DNA of 18,965 bases from Chloroflexi bacterium RBG_16_72_14 (GTDB lineage Bacteria > Chloroflexota > Limnocylindria > Limnocylindrales > CSP1-4), in NCBI GenBank assembly GCA_001797035.1, contig MGOE01000083.1:59831-78795 (forward strand), read 5' to 3'. How positions within the stretch are numbered: position 1 is the first letter of the stretch; each line of letters opens with the position of its first letter. The notes beneath the pieces were generated by a model, which saw only the letters and a list, made by a program, of their open reading frames with translations, made no database searches and was not told the DNA's origin. A program made the translations under genes and the position numbers. Positions 12,774 to 18,965 of this stretch are shown in pieces.

Positions 12774-13816
12774 CCGACCGGCAGCTTCCCGAAGAGCGCG
12801 GCGTGGTCCGCGAGCGCCCGGAGCTGGGCGGCGGGGCGGCGACGCCCTCGTTCGCGCTGCCCGGCGGCGCGCCGGACGGGCTGCCCGGGGCGCCGGCGCC
12901 GCTCGCGATCGGGCCACGGACGTTCGAGTGGGGCCGCCGGACGTACGTGATGGGCGTCCTCAACGTGACGCCGGACTCGTTCTCCGGCGACGGCCTGCTG
13001 GCCGCCGCGGCCGCGGCGCCGGACGCGGCCGCGGAGCGGGACGCGGCCCCCGGGACCCGCGGGGTCACGGCCCCGGTCGCCCTGGCCGTCGAGCGGGCGG
13101 GCCGGATGGTCGCCGACGGCGCGGACATCCTGGACGTCGGCGGCGCCTCGAGCCGTCCCGGTCACGCCCCGGTCCCGGCGGACGAGGAGACCGCGCGGGT
13201 CGTGCCGGTCATCGCCGCGCTCGCGGCCGCCCTGCCGGACGTCCCGATCTCGGTGGACACGACCAGCCCGGCGGTGGCCGCGGCCGCCCTGGCTGCCGGC
13301 GCCCATCTCCTCAACGACGTCTGGGGGGTGGCGCCGGACGACGCGCTGATCCGCCTGGCGGCCGAGCGTCGGGTGCCGATCGTGCTCATGCACAACCGCG
13401 CCGAGGCGCGCTACCGCAACGTCGTCGCGGAGGTGGTCGCGGACCTCCAGCGCGCGCTGGACCGGGCGCTGGGCGCCGGGGTCCCCTGGGACGACCTGAT
13501 CGTCGATCCGGGGTTCGGCTTCGGCAAGACGCCGGACCACAACCTGGCCCTGCTGACGGAGCTCGAGGCGCTGCTGGTGCTGGGGCGTCCCGTCCTGCTG
13601 GGGACCTCGCGCAAGAGCACCCTGGGCAGGCTGCTGGACCTGCCGCCGGACCGGCGCGTGGAGGCGACGCTGGCCACGACGGTGCTGGGCGTCGCGGCGG
13701 GCGTGGACATCGTCCGCGTCCACGACGTCGCCGAGAACGTGCGGGCCGCCCGCGTGGCGGACGCGATCCTCCGCGGCTGGCGCCCGGACGGTTGGGCCGG
13801 AGGTGCAACGCGATGA
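12770..13816 (+). CDS. folP: Dihydropteroate synthase
   Basis: This 348-residue TIM-barrel enzyme condenses p-aminobenzoate with hydroxymethyldihydropterin pyrophosphate. It is the sulfonamide target. Motifs are MGVLNVTPDSFSGDG (61-75), DVGGASSRPG (122-131, usually DIGGESTRPG), SVDTTSP (161-167), LNDVWG (181-186), VLMHN, DPGFGFGKT, GTSRKS and RVHDV. The first 45 or so residues are a Gly/Pro-rich extension. An Ala-rich insertion at about 76-100 lies in the loop after the first motif. Both make it longer than the usual 270-290 residues. Its ATG and TGA overlap folC and folB by 4 nt each, so all three are translationally coupled. Confidence 0.96.
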   Translation: MTDRQLPEERGVVRERPELGGGAATPSFALPGGAPDGLPGAPAPLAIGPRTFEWGRRTYVMGVLNVTPDSFSGDGLLAAAAAAPDAAAERDAAPGTRGVTAPVALAVERAGRMVADGADILDVGGASSRPGHAPVPADEETARVVPVIAALAAALPDVPISVDTTSPAVAAAALAAGAHLLNDVWGVAPDDALIRLAAERRVPIVLMHNRAEARYRNVVAEVVADLQRALDRALGAGVPWDDLIVDPGFGFGKTPDHNLALLTELEALLVLGRPVLLGTSRKSTLGRLLDLPPDRRVEATLATTVLGVAAGVDIVRVHDVAENVRAARVADAILRGWRPDGWAGGATR

Positions 13817-14178
13817 GCGACCGGATCGTCCTCGACGGGATGGTGTTCCAGGGCACGCACGGCGTCTACCCCGAGGAGCAGGTCACGCCGCAGCCGTTCG
13901 AGGTGGACGTGGAGCTGGGGCTCAACCTCCAGCCGGCGGGCCTGTCCGACGACCTCGCGCAGACCGTGGACTACGCCCGGGTCTACGAGACCTGCCGCGT
14001 CATCGTGGAATCGACGCGGTTCAACCTCGTCGAGGCGATCGCCGAGGCGATCGCGCACGAACTGCTGGCGGACTTCCCGGTGAGCGAGGTCACGGTCCGC
14101 GTTCGCAAGCCGCAGGTCAGGCTCGGCGGGCCGCTCCGCGCGGCCGGCGTGGAGATCCGGCGGCGCCGCCCGGCCTGA
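13813..14178 (+). CDS. folB: Dihydroneopterin aldolase
   Basis: This 121-residue protein has the normal length for FolB, which converts 7,8-dihydroneopterin to hydroxymethyldihydropterin and glycolaldehyde, the step that supplies the FolP pathway. It shows the N-terminal motif GTHGVYPEEQ (14-23) with the conserved glutamate. It also shows the substrate-site region TVDYARVYETCRVIV (about 51-65), FNLVEAIAEAIAHELL (about 70-85), and the strand VTVRVRKPQVRL with the catalytic lysine (about 99). It is the last gene of the operon. folK and folE, needed for the neighbouring steps, are not in the window. The convergent htrA stop lies 39 nt downstream. Confidence 0.95.
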   Translation: MSDRIVLDGMVFQGTHGVYPEEQVTPQPFEVDVELGLNLQPAGLSDDLAQTVDYARVYETCRVIVESTRFNLVEAIAEAIAHELLADFPVSEVTVRVRKPQVRLGGPLRAAGVEIRRRRPA

Positions 14179-14179
14179 G

Positions 14180-14215
14180 GGGGCTGCCCCGAGGCCGAGC
14201 CGCGCGCCGCCGGCC
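14180..14215. terminator. GC hairpins between convergent folB and htrA (possible terminator)
   Basis: The 39-nt convergent gap can form GGGG-ctg-CCCC (14180-14190) and GGCCG (14193-14197) pairing with CGGCC (14211-14215). Neither is followed by a T tract on either strand. Location suggests a bidirectional termination region, but hairpins of this size are common at this GC content. Confidence 0.25.
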
Positions 14216-14217
14216 CG

Positions 14218-15642
14218 TCAGAGGTTCCCGGGGCGCGTCCCCAGCGTCACGTCCAGGCTGATCGAGGTCCCGTCGCGGAGCACGTCGAGCGTGATCGTGT
14301 CGCCGGGCGTGAACTGGACCAGCAGGGCATCGAGCGGATGCTCGGTGTCGACCTGGCGGCCGTTGAGGGACAGGATGATGTCACCCTCCAGGAGCCCCGC
14401 CTTTGCGGCCGGGCTGTCGGCGACGACCGCCGGCTCGGTGCTGTTGGTGGTCACCAGGGCGCCGTTGTCCACCGGCAGGTCCCTGTCCTCCTTGAGCTGG
14501 AGGTTGATGGACTCGAACCGGATGCCGATCCACGGGCGCGACAGCTGCCTGCCCGCGACGGCCTGGTCCATGATCGGGCGGGCAATGTCGATCGGGATGG
14601 CGAACCCGATGCCACTGGAGTCGGTGGCGACCGCCGTGTTGATGCCCACCACGGCGCCGCTCGCGTCGGCCAGCGGACCGCCGGAGTTGCCGGGGTTGAT
14701 CGCGGCGTCCGTCTGGATCAGGTTGTTGATCCGCGAGCCGTCGTCCACCTGGATGTCGCGGCCCTTGCCGGACACGATGCCGCTGGTGACCGAGAACGAG
14801 TACGTGCCCAGCGGGCTGCCGATGGCGACCACGAGCTGGCCGATCTTGAGGCCGTCGGACCGCCCGATCGGCGCCGTGGGCAGACCGGTCTGGTCCACCT
14901 TGACGATCGCGAGGTCGGTGAGGGTGTCGATGCCGTACACGCGACCCTCGAACCGCCGGCCGTCCCTGAGCTCGACCGTGAGGGTCGTCGCGTCCGAGAC
15001 GACGTGCCGGTTGGTCAGGATCCAGCCGTTCGAGTCGTAGATGAACCCCGAGCCCACGCCCGACGTGGGCACGTTGCCGAACGGGTCGGTCGCCTGGCCG
15101 GTGACGTCGATCTTGACCACCGCCGGCCCGACCTTGGCCGCGACATCGATCACGGCCGACGACTCGTCGATGGTCACCGGCTGCTGGTTGCCCGTGACGG
15201 TCGCGGAGCCCGTCGCGGCCGGGGCGACCGTGCGATCCAGCGCGCCCACGCGGTCCAGGACCGCGACCGTGCCGCCGGACGCGATGACCGCCGACAGCAG
15301 TGAGGCCGCCACCACCGTCCCCACGCCGGCCCCGCCTCGCTGCCGGTGCACGGGTGCCGGGGCGGCCGCGTACGCGAGGGGCGGCGGCGTCACCGCGCCG
15401 GTCGCGGGCTGGCCCCAGCCGGACATGGCCCCGTAGCCGGGGGTCGTTGAGGGCCCGGCGGCCGCCGGCTCGTACCAGCGCTCGCCGGAGCCCTGACTGC
15501 CGGGCGACGCCCAGGCCCATCGGTCGTCGGGACGGGGGTCGGGGGTCGGGGCGTAGCGTGGGACGTCGAGCCGCTGCGTGTCGTCCAGCGGGTCGGCGCC
15601 GCCGGCGCCCTGGGGGGCGCTGGGGTTCGGCTCGTCGTTCAT
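14218..15642 (-). CDS. htrA: Membrane-anchored HtrA/DegP-type serine protease with PDZ domain
   Basis: This 474-residue protein has a long Pro/Gly/Ala-rich cytoplasmic N-terminus (1-102), one membrane helix at about 106-130, a trypsin-like protease domain at about 160-365 and a PDZ domain at about 370-470. The triad is H213 in TNRHVVSD, D243 in TLTDLAIVK and S320 in NPGNSGGPL. The protease acts outside the membrane on misfolded or envelope proteins. The PDZ domain begins near PWIGIRFESI and contains SPAAKAGLLEGDIILSLNGRQV. The gene lies 66 nt downstream of the histidine kinase on the same strand, with a purine-rich AGAGAGAAG 11 or more nt upstream of the ATG and no clear promoter. It is probably the third gene of a regulator-kinase-protease operon. 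Confidence 0.95.
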   Translation of the reverse strand: MNDEPNPSAPQGAGGADPLDDTQRLDVPRYAPTPDPRPDDRWAWASPGSQGSGERWYEPAAAGPSTTPGYGAMSGWGQPATGAVTPPPLAYAAAPAPVHRQRGGAGVGTVVAASLLSAVIASGGTVAVLDRVGALDRTVAPAATGSATVTGNQQPVTIDESSAVIDVAAKVGPAVVKIDVTGQATDPFGNVPTSGVGSGFIYDSNGWILTNRHVVSDATTLTVELRDGRRFEGRVYGIDTLTDLAIVKVDQTGLPTAPIGRSDGLKIGQLVVAIGSPLGTYSFSVTSGIVSGKGRDIQVDDGSRINNLIQTDAAINPGNSGGPLADASGAVVGINTAVATDSSGIGFAIPIDIARPIMDQAVAGRQLSRPWIGIRFESINLQLKEDRDLPVDNGALVTTNSTEPAVVADSPAAKAGLLEGDIILSLNGRQVDTEHPLDALLVQFTPGDTITLDVLRDGTSISLDVTLGTRPGNL

Positions 15643-15708
15643 CGTGGGGGCGGTCTTCTCTCTGGCTGACGGTGGCCGGATGGCCCAGGGCCGATCCGGG
15701 GATCGCGT

Positions 15709-17412
15709 CTAGGGTGCCTGATGGTGATTCACGGGCGACGCCGCGATCGGTGAAGAATCATGCACGTTCGAGGCCCCGCCGGCATCCGGCGGGGTGTCCG
15801 GCTCCGGCGGCGGCACCGTCGGCACCCCGCGCGGGTCCCTGGGCAGCGTGACGACGAAGCGCGAACCGCGCCTGACCCGGCTCTCGACGGCGATCGTGCC
15901 GCGGTGCATGTCCACGATCGACTTCACGATCGCGAGGCCGAGGCCCGACCCGGTGCTCCGGGCCTCCATCGCCTCCGACCCGCGGTAGAAGCGGTCGAAC
16001 ACCCTCGGCAGCTCGGCGCCATCGATCCCGACCCCGGTGTCGAGGACCTCGATCCGGGCGCCGCCGTCGCCGTCGGGGCGGGCCAGCACGCTGACCTCGC
16101 CGCCGTGGTTGGTGAACTTGATGGCGTTTCCCACGAGGTTGGTCACCACCTGGCCGATCCGGGGCGGGTCGTGGCGGATCCGGAGCGGCCGGTCGGGGAG
16201 GGTCAGCGTCAGCCGGATCCCCTTGCGCTCCGCCGCCGCGAGCTGATGCTCCACGGCCGATTCGATCGTGCCCCGGATGTCGTCCGGGCGCAGGTCCAGC
16301 AGGACGAGCCCGGAGTCCAGCTTCGAGAGCTCGAGCAGGTTCTGGGCCAGCCAGTCCAGGCGGTCCAGCTGGACCGCGGAGGAGTCCAGGAACTCGGCGC
16401 GGGCGGCCGGGTCGGTGCCCGCCGGGCCCTGCAGCAGCTCGATGAACGTGCGCATGGCCGCGATCGGCGTGCGCAGCTCGTGGCTGACGTCGGCCAGGAA
16501 GTCGCGGCTCCGGTCGCGGTCGCGGCGGATGATCTCGACGCTCTCCTCGAGCCGATCGGCCATCGTGTTGAACTGGGACGACAGCGCCCGGAGCTCGAGC
16601 GTGCCGGACCAGACCTCGTCGGCGGGCACGCGCGAGGTCAGGTCGCCCTCGGCCAGCCGGCGCGACGCCTCGGTGAGGCGGGTGAGCGGCGTCGTGAAGC
16701 GGTGGGCGATGAACGCCGCCACGAGCACCGCCACGAGGAACGCGATCGAGGCCATCACGATCAGCAGCCCGGTGATGGCGGCGATGGTGCTGGCCCGGCT
16801 GGTGTACGGGTTCGACAGCGTGACGACCATGCCCCAGTCCTGGACCGGGTTGGTGGTCGCGAACCCCTGGCGGACCGGCGGGATCGCCGGGTCGCGCGCC
16901 TGTCCCCGTCCCGGCTCGCTGCTCAGGCGGGCGTCGAAGCCGAGCGACGGCACGGGATCCGCGATCATGCTGCCGTCGGTGTCCATCCTGGCCAGGCCGA
17001 AGCGGATGCTGACGTCGGCCTGGGCGACGTTGTCGGCCACGAACGTCAGGATCCCGCCGTCCACGAGCAGGGTCTGGACCACGGGGTTCAGGCGCGTCTC
17101 CCCTTCGATCACGGCGACCACCGCGTTGCCGCCCAGCTCGTTCTCGATGAACCGGTCGAGGATGGCGGCCGTGGCGGCGGCCCGGGCGCGCAGGCTCTGC
17201 TCCTCCTGCGCCCGGAAGTAGTCATCGAGGCGGTTGACGACCACCGGCGCGACCAGGAACAGCGTCAGCGCGACGACGCCCATGAACGCGATCGTGAGCC
17301 GCGTCTGGAACGACTGGGGCACGCTGGGGCGCCGCGACCGCGTCTCCCACGGCTGCGTCTCGCCCGCACGCCCCCCGGCCGCCTGCGCGTCCGGCGGGCG
17401 GACGTCGGTCAC
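15709..17412 (-). CDS. Sensor histidine kinase
   Basis: This 567-residue protein starts at GTG (17412), one base after the regulator's stop. The topology is that of a classical envelope sensor. TM1 is at about 38-60 and an extracytoplasmic domain at about 61-208. TM2 is at about 209-237, followed by HAMP (238-292, starting RFTTPLTRLTEASRRLAEGDL). The dimerisation domain has the phosphoacceptor H311 in DVSHELRTPIAAM. The ATPase domain has the N box (VVTNLVGNAIKF, about 422-433), G1 (DTGVGI, 458-463), F box (VFDRFYRG) and G2 (GSGLGLAIVKSIV). After the kinase core, about 40 Pro/Ser-rich residues extend the C-terminus. It phosphorylates the adjacent regulator. The ligand of the sensor domain is not evident. 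Confidence 0.95.
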   Translation of the reverse strand: MTDVRPPDAQAAGGRAGETQPWETRSRRPSVPQSFQTRLTIAFMGVVALTLFLVAPVVVNRLDDYFRAQEEQSLRARAAATAAILDRFIENELGGNAVVAVIEGETRLNPVVQTLLVDGGILTFVADNVAQADVSIRFGLARMDTDGSMIADPVPSLGFDARLSSEPGRGQARDPAIPPVRQGFATTNPVQDWGMVVTLSNPYTSRASTIAAITGLLIVMASIAFLVAVLVAAFIAHRFTTPLTRLTEASRRLAEGDLTSRVPADEVWSGTLELRALSSQFNTMADRLEESVEIIRRDRDRSRDFLADVSHELRTPIAAMRTFIELLQGPAGTDPAARAEFLDSSAVQLDRLDWLAQNLLELSKLDSGLVLLDLRPDDIRGTIESAVEHQLAAAERKGIRLTLTLPDRPLRIRHDPPRIGQVVTNLVGNAIKFTNHGGEVSVLARPDGDGGARIEVLDTGVGIDGAELPRVFDRFYRGSEAMEARSTGSGLGLAIVKSIVDMHRGTIAVESRVRRGSRFVVTLPRDPRGVPTVPPPEPDTPPDAGGASNVHDSSPIAASPVNHHQAP

Positions 17413-17413
17413 G

Positions 17414-18112
17414 TCAGCGCTCGGCGAACTGGTAGCCGGCGCCGCGGACGGTGAGGACGAACTGCGGCAGCGACGGGTCGTCCTCGATCTTGTCCCGCAG
17501 GTGGCTCACGTGGACGTTGATGGTCTTCTCGTCCTGGTCGAGTGCCTCGTAGTCACGCAGCAGCTCCAGGAGCTCGCGGCGGCTGAACACGCGGCCGGGC
17601 CGGCTGGCGAGATGGCGCAGGATCTCGAACTCCGTGGCCGTCAGCGCGATGCGCCGGTTGCCCCGCTGGACCCGGCGACGCTCGAGGTCGATGACGAGGT
17701 CCCGGTGGCGGATCACGCGGCCGCCCGCGGCGTTGGACAGGTCGCCGTAGGCGCGCCGCAGCAACGCCCGGATGCGGCTCATCAGCTCGCGGAGGGCGAA
17801 CGGCTTGGTCACGTAGTCGTCGGCACCCAGCTCCAGGCCCACGACCTTGTCGAACTCGTCGCCGCGCGCGGTGAGGAACAGGACGGGCGCCTTGGACCCA
17901 ACGGCCCGGAGCCGGCGCAGGACCTCGAACCCATCCATGCCGGGCAGTCGCACGTCGAGGACGATGAGGTCGGGGGCCTGGTTGGTGGCGAACTCGAGGC
18001 CCTCCTCGCCCGTCCGGGCGACGGTCACCTCGTACCCCTCCTGCTGGAGGGCGTACTGGATGCCTCGCGCAACGGCGAACTCGTCTTCGACGATCAGGAT
18101 GGTGGCTGCCAC
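17414..18112 (-). CDS. OmpR/PhoB-family response regulator
   Basis: This 232-residue protein has a receiver domain at about 4-118. The acidic pocket is E9-D10, the phosphoacceptor is D53 in LIVLDVRLPGMDG, and T81 and K103 are conserved. A winged helix follows at about 133-230 (LTATEFEILRHLASRPGRVFSR, then the recognition region TINVHVSHLRDKIEDDP and the C-terminal hairpin LTVRGAGYQF). All functional residues are present. The GTG start at 18112 follows a -10 box by 9 nt. The order regulator, kinase, HtrA protease matches mycobacterial mprA-mprB-pepD, which points to an envelope-stress role. That comparison rests on gene order and domain content only. Confidence 0.96.
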   Translation of the reverse strand: MAATILIVEDEFAVARGIQYALQQEGYEVTVARTGEEGLEFATNQAPDLIVLDVRLPGMDGFEVLRRLRAVGSKAPVLFLTARGDEFDKVVGLELGADDYVTKPFALRELMSRIRALLRRAYGDLSNAAGGRVIRHRDLVIDLERRRVQRGNRRIALTATEFEILRHLASRPGRVFSRRELLELLRDYEALDQDEKTINVHVSHLRDKIEDDPSLPQFVLTVRGAGYQFAER

Positions 18113-18121
18113 GGCGCGCCG

Positions 18122-18127
18122 ATCCTA
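18122..18127 (-). promoter_or_regulatory. -10 box of a near-leaderless promoter (TAGGAT, minus strand)
   Basis: On the minus strand TAGGAT (18127 down to 18122) ends 9 nt before the GTG at 18112. The transcript would carry 0-3 untranslated nucleotides. The -35 region is GC-rich without a match. It would drive the regulator-kinase-htrA operon. Confidence 0.5.
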
Positions 18128-18181
18128 CACCGGGGCGGGCCCGCGGGCGGGTCGCGGGGTGGGTCCGGGTGCCGCCTGTGG

Positions 18182-18187
18182 TAGCCT
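18182..18187 (+). promoter_or_regulatory. -10 box upstream of the bL25 gene (TGG-TAGCCT)
   Basis: TAGCCT with an extended -10 TGG lies 97 nt upstream of the bL25 ATG, predicting a leader of about 90 nt. The leader contains the palindrome GGCGGCGCCGCC (about 18223-18234) and ends with a clear Shine-Dalgarno tract, AGAGAGGG (18268-18275). It is divergent from the minus-strand promoter at 18122. Confidence 0.5.
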
Positions 18188-18284
18188 CGGGCTCACGAAT
18201 GCGGCGGGCGGCAGGCCCGTCGCCGGCGGCGCCGCCCCCCAGCCCCGGGCAGGAGCGCCGCCCCACCAGAGAGGGTTCACCACG

Positions 18285-18944
18285 ATGTCCGACCGCCCCC
18301 GCCTCGCGGCCGCCAGCCGGTCCGTGACCGGCAAGGCCGTCGCCCACCTGCGCCGCGAGGGCCAGCTCCCCGCCGTCGTCTACGGCCACGGGACCGCGAG
18401 CGAGCCCGTGTCGCTCGATGCCCACGAGTTCGACCTGCTCCGCCGCCGCACCGGCGCGTCCACCCTGATCGATCTCGCCGTGGACGGCGGCAAGACGCGC
18501 CCCGTGCTCGTGCACGGCGTCCAGTTCCACCCGGTCAACCGGCGGCCGCTCCACGTCGACCTGTTCGCCGTGCGGATGACCGAGGAGCTCACCGTGGAGG
18601 TGTCGCTCGTCGGCACCGGCGTCGCCCCCGCCGCGGAGACCGGTGGGACGCTCGTCCACCCGGTCTCTTCGATCAAGGTCCGGGCGCTGCCGGGCAACCT
18701 GCCCGAGGTCATCCACTACGACCTCTCGTCGCTGGACAGCTACGACGCCACGATCACCGTCGCGGACCTCGTCGCACCCAGGGACGTGACCATCCAGGCC
18801 GACCCGGCCGACGTCATCGCGCGCGTGCTGCCGCCGCGCGTCGAAGAGGAGGTCGCACCGGTGGCCGAGGTCGCCGAGGCCGAGGGCGAGGGCGAGGCGG
18901 CAGCCGAGGGCGGCGAGCCGGCGGAGGCACCGGCCGAGGGCTGA
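18285..18944 (+). CDS. rplY: Ribosomal protein bL25, long (Ctc) form
   Basis: This 219-residue protein starts at ATG 18285, 9 nt after AGAGAGGG. Residues 1-92 are the 5S-rRNA-binding L25 domain (SVTGKAVAHLRREGQLPAVVYGHG near the start, VLVHGVQFHPVNRRPLHVDLF at about 74-94). Residues about 95-185 are the extra beta domain of the long Ctc type (VEVSLVGTGVAPAAETGG, VRALPGNLPEVIHYDLSSLD). An acidic Glu/Ala/Gly-rich tail (about 190-219) follows. The protein binds 5S rRNA in the large ribosomal subunit, and the long form is linked to stress in some bacteria. The partner gene commonly found next to it (pth) is not within the window. Confidence 0.97.
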   Translation: MSDRPRLAAASRSVTGKAVAHLRREGQLPAVVYGHGTASEPVSLDAHEFDLLRRRTGASTLIDLAVDGGKTRPVLVHGVQFHPVNRRPLHVDLFAVRMTEELTVEVSLVGTGVAPAAETGGTLVHPVSSIKVRALPGNLPEVIHYDLSSLDSYDATITVADLVAPRDVTIQADPADVIARVLPPRVEEEVAPVAEVAEAEGEGEAAAEGGEPAEAPAEG

Positions 18945-18954
18945 CCCTCAGCCG
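18931..18954 (+). terminator. Hairpin spanning the bL25 stop codon
   Basis: GAGGG (18936-18940) and CCCTC (18945-18949) pair around the tetraloop CTGA, which contains most of the TGA stop. After one C/A mismatch the stem continues with CGGC (18931-18934) and GCCG (18951-18954), giving 9 pairs in all. The window ends 11 nt later, so a following T tract cannot be judged. Confidence 0.4.
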
Positions 18955-18965
18955 GCGCCGGCCGG

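Noticed and set aside
18199..18284. Possible upstream ORF in the bL25 leader starting at ATG 18199
   Set aside because: It has no Shine-Dalgarno, is Pro/Ala-rich and runs out of frame into the bL25 gene. Nothing suggests that it is translated.

Overview
The window is about 19 kb of very GC-rich bacterial chromosome, densely packed with ordinary single-copy genes. I see no insertion sequence, phage gene, CRISPR array or rRNA. The base composition, the many GTG starts, the 4-nt start/stop overlaps and several genes that appear to lack a 5' leader fit a GC-rich Chloroflexota (Limnocylindria-like) or actinobacterial-type genome. I lean to Chloroflexota, partly because one cysteine protein recalls a motif I associate with that phylum. 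This is an inference without a marker-gene search.

Layout, left to right. Positions 1-2200 (+) hold the tail of an unknown gene, a three-helix membrane protein, tRNA-Glu(UUC), a tandem-GNAT acetyltransferase and a small putative zinc-binding protein. Positions 2200-5930 (+) form a regulatory block. It contains a MerR-type DNA-binding protein with a helical domain and a repeat tail, a many-pass membrane protein translationally coupled to it by a GTGA overlap, an unpaired NarL/LuxR-type response regulator, and an alpha/beta hydrolase. Positions 5998-8889 (+) carry galU and a PASTA-domain Ser/Thr kinase, each with its own promoter. Positions 8949-10658 (-) carry an eight-cysteine zinc-ribbon protein and a membrane-anchored protein with Ig-like domains. 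Positions 10906-14178 (+) form a tight operon of a four-cysteine protein followed by folC, folP and folB, with every junction a 4-nt overlap. Positions 14218-18112 (-) form an operon of OmpR-type response regulator, histidine kinase and membrane-anchored HtrA protease, the same arrangement as mycobacterial mprA-mprB-pepD. Positions 18285-18944 (+) encode ribosomal protein bL25 (Ctc form).

The most interesting signals are regulatory. TAnnnT -10 boxes stand out sharply from the GC-rich background. At six genes on both strands the box (or a near match) ends only 6 to 9 nt before the start codon, which predicts leaderless mRNAs. Genes with the -10 further upstream have purine-rich Shine-Dalgarno sequences. 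The MerR-type gene has the best promoter, TTGACG-17-TACACT, with a 7-bp palindrome on its -35 box that could be an autoregulatory operator. The MerR-like/multi-pass membrane pair, the cysteine protein heading the folate operon and the eight-cysteine protein are the best candidates for undescribed biology. No complete, convincingly novel system is evident.
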